Of a stretch of 20,037 nucleotides of DNA, positions 13,891 to 20,037 are shown piece after piece. How positions within the stretch are numbered: the first letter of the stretch is position 1; each line of letters starts with the position of its first letter. The translations under genes were made by a program, and so were the position numbers. A model generated the notes under the pieces. That model was not told the origin of the DNA and ran no database searches. It saw only the letters and a list, made by a program, of their open reading frames with translations. Source of the stretch: an uncultured Ruminococcus sp. (GTDB taxonomy: Bacteria > Bacillota > Clostridia > Oscillospirales > CAG-272); NCBI GenBank assembly GCA_902766575.1, contig CACXED010000274.1, positions 1 through 20,037 on the forward strand, in the 5' to 3' direction.

Positions 13891-14091
13891 ATGGACGGGA
13901 TCAATGGTTATATCTCCATACGGGAAGCGTCCTGCCGCTGGGGTGTATCGGAACGGCGAGTCAACCAATACTGCATTGAAGGACGTATTCCCGGCGCATC
14001 ACGTTTCGGGAAATCCTGGGCAATTCCGGAGGATGCGAAAAAGCCGTCTGACCCGCGCAAATCGGACGTGGACAATATGAGCCGGAGGTAA
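13891..14091 (+). CDS. Small excisionase/MerR-like HTH DNA-binding protein
   Basis: 66 residues: YISIREASCRWGVSERRVNQ gives a helix-turn-helix, followed by YCIEGRIPGASRFGKSWAIP, the wing typical of the excisionase/AlpA-like HTH domain. The ATG at 13891 has GGAGG 6 bases away; the longer in-frame TTG start at 13819 coincides with the -35 box and is rejected. Its stop codon overlaps the ribosome site of the next gene (GGAGGTAA), so it is coupled to the MalT-like regulator. Such small HTH genes accompany large LuxR-type regulators in many Firmicutes and may act as co-regulator; they also occur alone on mobile elements. Confidence 0.8.
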   Translation: MDGINGYISIREASCRWGVSERRVNQYCIEGRIPGASRFGKSWAIPEDAKKPSDPRKSDVDNMSRR

Positions 14092-14096
14092 GCGCC

Positions 14097-16577
14097 ATGC
14101 CAAAAACAAAATGGAATCTGAATAAAATTTACATATCCGAGCGGCTGCAGGAGAGTCTGCGTCCCATCTCCCGCTGCGCCCTGACCACGGTTGTTGCGCC
14201 TATGGGCTATGGCAAAACCACGGCAGTGAACTGGTATCTGGAGCAGCGCGCCAAAACCGAAGCGCTGAATGTCATCCGCATCAGCGTTTATTCAAATAAC
14301 CTTGAGATTTTCTGGAAAAGCGTGCAGAACGCCTTTGCCAGAGCAGGTTTTGACTTCCTGCGGGACTATACCTGCCCCACGGATTCCGCCGGAGGAGGAC
14401 TGCTGGCCGATGATATCTGCCATGAGCTGGCAGGAGAAACCGCCTGCTATATCTTTATTGACGATTTTCACCTGCTGACGGACAGCCGCGTTTACGATTT
14501 TCTCTGCACTCTTGCAAATCGTATGCCGGGTAACGTACACCTGATTGTTGCCAGCCGCGACCGCTTTCTGCCCGCAGCGGAAACCGTCCGGCTGGGGAGC
14601 AGGGTTTATCAGATCGGCACGGAACACCTGCGGCTGAACTACACGGAGCTTGCCACTTACGCTCACCGATGCGGCACCGAGCTTTCCGACGCAGAGATTG
14701 AAGCTCTGCTCTATTCCAGCGAAGGATGGTTTTCTGCCGTATATCTGAACCTGCGGACGCTCTCCGAGCGCGGTGCGCTGCCCGACCGCAACTCCGACAT
14801 CTATTCCACGTTCACCGCTGCCATGATCGACCCGCTTCCCGAGAAGCAGCAGGAGTTTCTGGCGGTCATGGGACTTGCCGATGAGTTTACCGTGGAAATG
14901 GCGCGCTTCGTAACAGGCGACTCCGACGCGGATAAGCTGCTTTCCGTATTGACCGAGCAAAACGCCTTTGTCAAATGTCTGCCGGACGGCGTGACCTTCC
15001 GCTTCCACCATATGATGAAGGAATGCGCCGAGCGCAGATTCCGGAAGCTGGAAAAGGAAAAGCAGTCGTTCTATCTGGAGCGGCTGGGACTCTGGTACGA
15101 AAACTGCGGACAGTATCTGCACGCCATATTCTCTTTCAAGCGGAGCGGAAATTACGACGCTCTGCTGCGCGTAATACAAAAGGACGCGGGGATTCTGCTC
15201 TCCTCGCTTGACCCGCAGATTGTTATATCCGCTATTGAGGAATGTCCTGCCGAAGTGCTGAAAGCGCATCCTCTGTCGCTGCTGGTGCTGATGCGCCGTA
15301 TGTTCACCTGGCGGCAGATTCCGAAGATGATGGAGCTGAAAGCGCTCCTGCTGACCTCCATTGAGGAGCATACAGAGCTGTCGGAAGAAGAACGCGGCAA
15401 TCTGCTGGGCGAATGCGACCTCATTATGAGCTTTCTCTGCTACAATGACATCAGCGCAATGAGCCGCCTTCACCGCAGCGCCAGCAGTCAGATGTCACGA
15501 CTTGCCATCAGTATCCAGAACAGCGGCGGCTGGACCTTCGGCTCGCCGTCGGTTCTGATGATGTTCTATCGTGCGCCGGGCGAGCTGCAAAGCGAGCTTG
15601 CCGAGATGGACGACTGTATGCCCCATTATTATAAGGTCACTGGAAGCCACGGACAGGGCGCGGAAACCATCATGCGGGCAGAGGCGGCGTTCATGCAGGG
15701 CCGCTTCACCGACGCGCACATCGAGCTGGAGCACGCCTATGCGCAGATCGAGGGGAACGGTCAGGTGAACATGGGGCTTTGCTGTGACTTCCTCGGATGG
15801 CAGCTTTCACTGTATACCGATACAGAAAAACGATATTCCTTTGAGGAACGCCGTGAGGAGCTGCTGCGTTATCACGACTCCGCATGGATCAATCTTTGGT
15901 CTGCCACCAGCGCCTATTATCACGCTCTGCTTGGCGAGCCGGAAAAAATCCCCGACGTTTTTGCCGAGCATCAGCTTTCCACAATCAATTTCCTTGCGCC
16001 GGGCAAGCCCATGATGGAAATGATCGAAAGTCAGGTGTATCTCGCCCAGGGCGCCTATACCAAGGTTATCGGACGCAGCGCGGGACAGCTGGCCGTGTGC
16101 GAAGCCATGCACTATGCGCTGGTCGCGCTGCATATCCGTATTCAGACCGCCGCGGCTTATGAGCTGCTTGGAAAATCCGAGGAAGCGCACGAGTGGCTCA
16201 TAAGGGCGCTTGCCGACGCCGCGCCGGACGGCTTTGTGATGCCGTTTGTGGAGAACTACGACCTTCTGCAGCCGATGCTGGCACGGGAAATCCAGAATGA
16301 CCTGATCGTGAAGATCATCGCTCTGGGCGAAGCGGCAAAAGCGCGAAAATCGGAAAACACCCGTCCGGTCGCGTTCGACGCGCTGACGGATCGGGAATAT
16401 GAGATCGTGCTTCTGATGGCGGAACACCTGACGAACCGCGATATTGCGGAAAAGCTGTTCCTCTCGGAGGGCAGCGTCAAGCAGTATGTAAATCAGATCT
16501 ACTCAAAGCTGCATATCGAGGGCGACACCCGAACCAAGCGAGCGCGGCTTTCCGAGCTGCTTTCTAAAAATACCTAA
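14097..16577 (+). CDS. MalT-like LuxR family ATP-dependent transcriptional regulator (LAL type)
   Basis: 826 residues. An N-terminal STAND-type ATPase has Walker A APMGYGKTT (34-42) and Walker B CYIFIDDFHLL (117-127). A long helical, TPR-like sensor region follows (about 330-740). The C-terminal LuxR-type HTH runs about 757-826 (LTDREYEIVLLMAEHLTNRD and FLSEGSVKQYVNQIYSKL). By analogy with MalT it would be a signal-gated activator that oligomerises with ATP; the inducer is unknown. GGAGG stands 8 bases before the ATG. The lipoprotein genes begin 84 bases downstream after a terminator and are the most likely target, though this is inferred only from position. GC-rich again, unlike the preceding 3 kb. 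Confidence 0.93.
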   Translation: MPKTKWNLNKIYISERLQESLRPISRCALTTVVAPMGYGKTTAVNWYLEQRAKTEALNVIRISVYSNNLEIFWKSVQNAFARAGFDFLRDYTCPTDSAGGGLLADDICHELAGETACYIFIDDFHLLTDSRVYDFLCTLANRMPGNVHLIVASRDRFLPAAETVRLGSRVYQIGTEHLRLNYTELATYAHRCGTELSDAEIEALLYSSEGWFSAVYLNLRTLSERGALPDRNSDIYSTFTAAMIDPLPEKQQEFLAVMGLADEFTVEMARFVTGDSDADKLLSVLTEQNAFVKCLPDGVTFRFHHMMKECAERRFRKLEKEKQSFYLERLGLWYENCGQYLHAIFSFKRSGNYDALLRVIQKDAGILLSSLDPQIVISAIEECPAEVLKAHPLSLLVLMRRMFTWRQIPKMMELKALLLTSIEEHTELSEEERGNLLGECDLIMSFLCYNDISAMSRLHRSASSQMSRLAISIQNSGGWTFGSPSVLMMFYRAPGELQSELAEMDDCMPHYYKVTGSHGQGAETIMRAEAAFMQGRFTDAHIELEHAYAQIEGNGQVNMGLCCDFLGWQLSLYTDTEKRYSFEERREELLRYHDSAWINLWSATSAYYHALLGEPEKIPDVFAEHQLSTINFLAPGKPMMEMIESQVYLAQGAYTKVIGRSAGQLAVCEAMHYALVALHIRIQTAAAYELLGKSEEAHEWLIRALADAAPDGFVMPFVENYDLLQPMLAREIQNDLIVKIIALGEAAKARKSENTRPVAFDALTDREYEIVLLMAEHLTNRDIAEKLFLSEGSVKQYVNQIYSKLHIEGDTRTKRARLSELLSKNT

Positions 16578-16600
16578 CCTTTGGTTAATGGTTTTTTCAT

Positions 16601-16637
16601 AAAATCCACTGTACAATATCTGTACGGTGGATTTTTT
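16601..16637 (+). terminator. Terminator of the MalT-like regulator gene
   Basis: AAAATCCACTGTACA (16601-16615) pairs with TGTACGGTGGATTTT (16621-16635), with one G-T pair, over a 5-base loop, followed by a T run. It lies between the regulator and the lipoprotein genes and could also serve as an attenuator for them. Confidence 0.8.
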
Positions 16638-16660
16638 GCTTTTTATAAGGAGGTAAAACA

Positions 16661-17722
16661 GTGGAGCGATTGCAGATCGGCGGCAGCAGAAGCCGGATAA
16701 TTCTTTTTGCTCTGATTATAAGCCTGAGCCTTTCCGCCTGCGCCGATAAAAACGACAATGATACTATTGTCACTACCAACGGCAATGAAGATATCGTCAC
16801 AACTTCGGATACGACAGACACAAAGCCCGAAACAGCCCCTGCCGAAACGCAGCCGGTCATCGAATTGACGCCTGAGGATCTCCCGGAGCTTCTGCCGGAT
16901 GTGCTGAAGCTGCGGGAAAAGGAGTATGACGAAATGCCGTATCTGGACACGCAGGAGCAGCTTTCCGAATACGTGCTGTGGAACTTACTCTATGGCAGAA
17001 CCGAATGTGAATTCCGGCTGTCCTGGGAGCTGTCACACAATTTGAGTGCGGTGGCGCTGGAGCAGGCGTGCGAGGAAGTGATGTCCTACTATCTGTTCAG
17101 CGCATACCAGATCTGGGATATGATGACCGAGGATGACGGCGATCCGAACAGCGTATACGGCAAAATCAAGCTTGTGTATGAGCATCCGGAGTACGATCTG
17201 GAGGCCAGACTGGCAGCTTACAGTTATGTGGTGAACAATCCCCCTCCCGAGGGCGGATTCTCAGACTATGACGAGGAAAGGGCATACGCGAAAAAAATAC
17301 ACGACTATGTGGCGTGTAAGGTAACCTACGATCCCATGGGCTATGACCCGAAAAGCATGGAGTGCAAAAGGGGCTATGAAGGTCTGCAGGAAGCCTACAA
17401 TGTGCTTGGCAAAAATCAGGAGACGGTCGTCTGCGCCGGATATGCCCGGGCCTTTGCGCTGATCTGCCAGTATGCCGGCATCAACTGCGCATGGGTGCGG
17501 GGCAACAAAACGGAAGAAAGCAGCCACGCATGGAATTTGATCTATCCCTGCGACGGCAGCGAGCCTGTGCTGGTTGATGTGACTTGGGATGATGGACAGA
17601 GCATTGATATTGTCGGACAGACCGAGGTGGATTACTCATATTTCTACATACCGCTTTCAAACGAATATGAGCATACGGCCGAAGAAAATATGGCGGACTT
17701 CATCGAGTATCTCAATCAATAA
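16661..17722 (+). CDS. Lipoprotein with transglutaminase-like domain
   Basis: 353 residues starting with GTG at 16661, preceded by AAGGAGGT at about 8 bases. A signal peptide (SRIILFALIISLSLSAC) ends in the lipobox LSAC with lipid-attached Cys27, so it is anchored outside the membrane. A Thr/Glu/Asp-rich linker (about 28-75) precedes the globular part. The transglutaminase-like core shows Cys258 in VVCAGYARAF, His289 in SSHAWNL and Asp306 in LVDVTWDD, a complete Cys-His-Asp triad. Bacterial relatives act as cysteine proteases or cross-linking/peptidoglycan-related enzymes on the surface; the substrate here is unknown. First gene of a cluster: the DUF2442 gene follows after 23 bases. Confidence 0.9.
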   Translation: MERLQIGGSRSRIILFALIISLSLSACADKNDNDTIVTTNGNEDIVTTSDTTDTKPETAPAETQPVIELTPEDLPELLPDVLKLREKEYDEMPYLDTQEQLSEYVLWNLLYGRTECEFRLSWELSHNLSAVALEQACEEVMSYYLFSAYQIWDMMTEDDGDPNSVYGKIKLVYEHPEYDLEARLAAYSYVVNNPPPEGGFSDYDEERAYAKKIHDYVACKVTYDPMGYDPKSMECKRGYEGLQEAYNVLGKNQETVVCAGYARAFALICQYAGINCAWVRGNKTEESSHAWNLIYPCDGSEPVLVDVTWDDGQSIDIVGQTEVDYSYFYIPLSNEYEHTAEENMADFIEYLNQ

Positions 17723-17745
17723 AGCAATCCGGAAGGGGGACTTTT

Positions 17746-17997
17746 ATGGAAAGAAAATATATTTCAGCGGTCAAGGCACTGAACGGATATGTCCTGCAGG
17801 TTGATTTCGTGTCCGGCAGCCGTCTGCTGCTGGATATGAAGCCCTACCTTGACAAAATCCGTTTCCGTCCGCTGTCCGACCAGCAGGTGTGGAACAGCGC
17901 CGTGACCAACGGTATTTTTGTCCGCTTCGGCAATGTGGAGCTGAGCCACGACGAGATACTGTCCATGGCGGAGCAGGGGCATCGGAATATAATTTAA
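17746..17997 (+). CDS. DUF2442 domain protein
   Basis: 83 residues matching the DUF2442 pattern: a beta-rich start (VKALNGYVLQVDFVSGSRLLLDM), then KPYL...FRPLSDQQVWNSAVTNG and a hydrophobic/acidic end ELSHDEIL. It is cytoplasmic, of unknown function; elsewhere DUF2442 genes often sit beside DUF4160 genes in pairs resembling toxin-antitoxin modules. No DUF4160 is present. AAGGGGG precedes the ATG at 17746. It lies 23 bases after the transglutaminase lipoprotein gene and 20 bases before the next lipoprotein gene, all on one strand, so it is probably part of that operon. Confidence 0.8.
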   Translation: MERKYISAVKALNGYVLQVDFVSGSRLLLDMKPYLDKIRFRPLSDQQVWNSAVTNGIFVRFGNVELSHDEILSMAEQGHRNII

Positions 17998-18017
17998 CAA
18001 AAAGGAGATTAACGAAC

Positions 18018-19085
18018 ATGAAAAATTGGAAAAAGTACGCGGGTCATATGCTGGCACTGATAATGAGCCTGAGTCTGGTGGCCTGCGGCGGCGGTGACGA
18101 TTATTACGGTGATGACACTGTTGACGGAGTTGATGAAGTCGCTCCGGAAACCATCGAGAATCTGGTCATTGATGATTCGGTCGTATACGATTACAGCGCC
18201 TTTCTGGGAACCTGGCCCGGCGAGGATAACAAGGTGCTTGCCGCGGAGGAATATGATGACGGACGGGTACACTTCACGCTGTCCGACGCCAATGACGATT
18301 GGATCGCCAGCGGCATATTCCAGTATGTGGCAGAATACGGCTATGTTTACGCCCACAACGACTATGACGGCATTGCTTACCAGTGCCGGTTTGACGGGGA
18401 CGACAAGCTGTACATCGAATCCTTCGGCACGTTCGGAAAGGCGAACGGCGACGCTCCGGCAGAAACGGTCGCCGATAAATCGGCTGACGCTCCGCAGACC
18501 ATCTATGATTCAACGACCATCGGCAAACCGGACGAATATGATTACAGCGACTTCCTGGGCAAATGGATCGGCACGGACGGCACTACGCTTACCGTAGAGG
18601 AGGACAGCGGCGAAGGAGCGCCCTTCGTACTGCTTGACCGCTATGGCGATCCATATACCAACGGCACATTCAAATATATAGAGAAATACGGCTGCGTCTA
18701 CGCCGATGACGAACTTGTCGACGTCGCCTCAAAGTGCTGGTTCAACGAGAACGGCAGGCTGGAGATTCCCGGCTTCAGTATATACAGCAAAGTGACCGGC
18801 GACGAGTCCGACTACGTCGTACTCTACGGCACATGGTATCTGGACGGCGATGAGTCTGCAAAAAGGTGCATCGAGTTCGACAACAGCGGCACCATGTGGT
18901 CGATTTACGAGAGGCAGGACAACGGTCTTTTAGACGGGGTTGACGGCGGCACTCTGCGCGAAACCGGCGCTAACCGGTACGAGGCGGTATCCGACTGGAA
19001 TGATAATGAGACCTTCGATTGTTATATTAAAGATGATTGTCTCTACTGGGGCAGCGAGGACGGCGGTTACGAGTTATACTATTGA
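18018..19085 (+). CDS. Lipoprotein with repeated domain, function unknown
   Basis: 355 residues. The start MKNWKKYAGH and the lipobox LVAC (Cys23) mark an exported lipoprotein. The mature part holds two related units of about 85 residues: 58-141 (DYSAFLGTWPGED ... YVAEYGYVYAHND ... LYIESFGTFGK) and 175-259 (DYSDFLGKWIGTD ... YIEKYGCVYADDE ... LEIPGFSIYSK). A third, weaker unit starts at YGTWYLDGD (270). The fold looks beta-rich and lipocalin-like, with a GxW start as in small ligand-binding barrels; this is a guess. Strongly acidic (many Asp/Glu). AAAGGAG precedes the ATG at 18018. The same domain occurs in the next gene. Not recognised as a named family. Confidence 0.8.
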   Translation: MKNWKKYAGHMLALIMSLSLVACGGGDDYYGDDTVDGVDEVAPETIENLVIDDSVVYDYSAFLGTWPGEDNKVLAAEEYDDGRVHFTLSDANDDWIASGIFQYVAEYGYVYAHNDYDGIAYQCRFDGDDKLYIESFGTFGKANGDAPAETVADKSADAPQTIYDSTTIGKPDEYDYSDFLGKWIGTDGTTLTVEEDSGEGAPFVLLDRYGDPYTNGTFKYIEKYGCVYADDELVDVASKCWFNENGRLEIPGFSIYSKVTGDESDYVVLYGTWYLDGDESAKRCIEFDNSGTMWSIYERQDNGLLDGVDGGTLRETGANRYEAVSDWNDNETFDCYIKDDCLYWGSEDGGYELYY

Positions 19086-19168
19086 CTTTGTGAGCAGCGA
19101 CACATAATCTGATGTAGGACAATATGAAAAGTCTGAATTTTCAGACCGGAAAGGTGGCAATTAAAATA

Positions 19169-19951
19169 ATGAATCTGTTGAAAAAGAAGTTTGCGCTTTT
19201 GCTGGCAGTGATTCTCTGCCTGAGTCTTGCGGCCTGCGGCAGTAACGCTCCGGAAACCCTCGGGAATATAGTTCTCGACGATTCGATCGATGAAAGTCTC
19301 GAAGACACTTACGACGAATATCTGGGTTATTGGTATATCGCGGATAACGATAACAGCTATATCTGTGTGTTTGAAAACGACAGAATCTACTTCTACGAAC
19401 TGTATGATGCCAAAAACGATTTGATTTCCAGCGGCCGGCTCCAGTATGTGAAGGGATACAGCTGCATGTATGCCTACAGCGAGCAGGATGGCATTGCCCA
19501 CAAGTGCCGGATCGACCGCAAGCTGTTTGGCAGTGAGGACGATTATACGTTGTACATCGATTCCTTCGGTACATTCAGCAGAATGAACAACTATTTCGAA
19601 ATCATCGGAGACGACTGGCGCACGTGGGGCATTATTCGCGACGGCGGTACCATCACCATCGACGGAGAGGACTTCTATTTGCTGGTGTGCGTCCACAAAG
19701 CGGATGCCACCTTCTATTACGATTCGGAAGATCAGGTGCTGTTTAACAGTGTGGAATACCCGATCACCTTTGGAGACAACGTGTGGGAAATTTTCAGGGG
19801 CATTGACTTCTCCGATCTGAACGGCGACGGCAACGGCGATGTGACCATGAAGTTCGACGACGGCGGCACGGAAATCAAGATTGTTTGGTTCTGGGACTCT
19901 GAGAGCGAACAGTTTGTATACCAGCCTGATAATTCGAATATACCTGCCTGA
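19169..19951 (+). CDS. Lipoprotein sharing the repeated domain of the preceding gene
   Basis: 260 residues. Signal peptide with lipobox LAAC (Cys23). Residues 48-138 (TYDEYLGYWYIAD ... YVKGYSCMYAYSEQDGIAHKC ... LYIDSFGTFSR) match the unit found twice in the previous lipoprotein. The C-terminal half is different: FYYDSEDQVLFNSVEYPI (182-199) and an Asp-rich DFSDLNGDGNGDVTMKF (213-229), which is like calcium-binding or FG-GAP-type loops found in many clostridial lipoproteins, then IVWFWDSESEQFVYQP. AAGGTGG precedes the ATG at 19169 by 11 bases; the in-frame ATG at 19124 has no such site and would spoil the signal peptide. An 83-base gap before it contains a perfect stem GTCTGAA-TT-TTCAGAC (19131-19146). 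Confidence 0.8.
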   Translation: MNLLKKKFALLLAVILCLSLAACGSNAPETLGNIVLDDSIDESLEDTYDEYLGYWYIADNDNSYICVFENDRIYFYELYDAKNDLISSGRLQYVKGYSCMYAYSEQDGIAHKCRIDRKLFGSEDDYTLYIDSFGTFSRMNNYFEIIGDDWRTWGIIRDGGTITIDGEDFYLLVCVHKADATFYYDSEDQVLFNSVEYPITFGDNVWEIFRGIDFSDLNGDGNGDVTMKFDDGGTEIKIVWFWDSESEQFVYQPDNSNIPA

Positions 19952-19992
19952 TAATTAATGTCTACTGATCAACCCAAAAAGTATTGCACCAC

Positions 19993-20021
19993 TGGACATT
20001 TACGTCGATTTGTGGTATAAT
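19993..20021 (+). promoter_or_regulatory. Promoter for a gene beyond the window
   Basis: TGGACA (19993-19998), a 17-base spacer and TATAAT (20016-20021), followed by CAAGGA at the window edge as a likely ribosome site. Nothing of the coding region is visible. Confidence 0.65.
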
Positions 20022-20037
20022 AAATGCAAGGAAAAAC

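Noticed and set aside
14292..15473. 393-codon antisense frame within the MalT-like gene
   Set aside because: Shadow of a regulator with clear Walker motifs and LuxR HTH in the other strand.
19083..19116. Promoter in the gap before the last lipoprotein (TTGACT)
   Set aside because: No acceptable -10 box at 16-18 bases; the gene is probably read through from upstream.
19960..20037. Possible insertion-sequence end near the right edge
   Set aside because: No inverted partner or transposase is visible; only a promoter can be supported.

Overview
The window looks like chromosomal DNA from an anaerobic, gut-type Clostridia bacterium (Oscillospirales/Ruminococcaceae-like). This is inferred from gene content (flavodiiron protein with rubredoxin, PepV-like and M29 peptidases, KDPG aldolase, MalT-type regulator, many lipoproteins), from strong AGGAGG-type ribosome binding sites, and from consensus TTGACA-N17-TATAAT promoters. 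Most of the window is GC-rich in third codon positions. About 10.7-13.9 kb is clearly richer in A+T and uses different codons, which suggests an accessory insert.

Layout. (1) 1-2.2 kb: the start of a Fe/Mn superoxide dismutase gene on the minus strand, then a zinc-dependent phospholipase C-like protein and a PepV-type M20 dipeptidase on the plus strand. (2) 2.3-4.8 kb, minus strand: a two-gene operon of a Cys-containing Crp/Fnr regulator and a three-part flavodiiron protein (metallo-beta-lactamase/flavodoxin, flavin reductase, rubredoxin), with a consensus promoter and a perfect operator-like dyad. (3) 5.0-6.2 kb: an M29 aminopeptidase. (4) 6.4-7.9 kb, minus strand: an IclR regulator and KDPG/KHG aldolase operon with a 16-bp perfect palindrome as likely operator. 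(5) 8.1-9.3 kb: a short-chain dehydrogenase with a structured leader and a promoter flanked by inverted repeats, then a possible 21-residue peptide gene and a strong terminator. (6) 9.4-10.7 kb: a DRB0094/Rnl5-type RNA ligase with its own promoter. (7) 11.0-13.7 kb, A+T-rich: a cytoplasmic-looking DUF285/BspA repeat protein, an unknown 176-residue protein and a HipA-like kinase lacking a recognisable HipB. (8) 13.8-20.0 kb: a small HTH protein and a MalT-like LuxR regulator, then a lipoprotein cluster (transglutaminase lipoprotein, DUF2442 protein, two lipoproteins sharing a repeated domain).

Two full copies and one half copy of a palindromic repeat of about 75 bases lie between genes (2161-2233, 7994-8075, 9311-9362). 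The best candidates for something undescribed are the kinase, 176-residue protein and DUF285 cassette, the nearby orphan RNA ligase, the repeated-domain lipoproteins under a MalT-type regulator, and the invertible-looking promoter region at 8081-8191.

The three gene-poor stretches longer than 300 bases are described as features: 7870-8283 (operator, two promoters, repeat, leader), 9082-9647 (small ORFs, terminator, half repeat, promoter) and 10695-11022 (hairpins and a weak minus-strand ORF).
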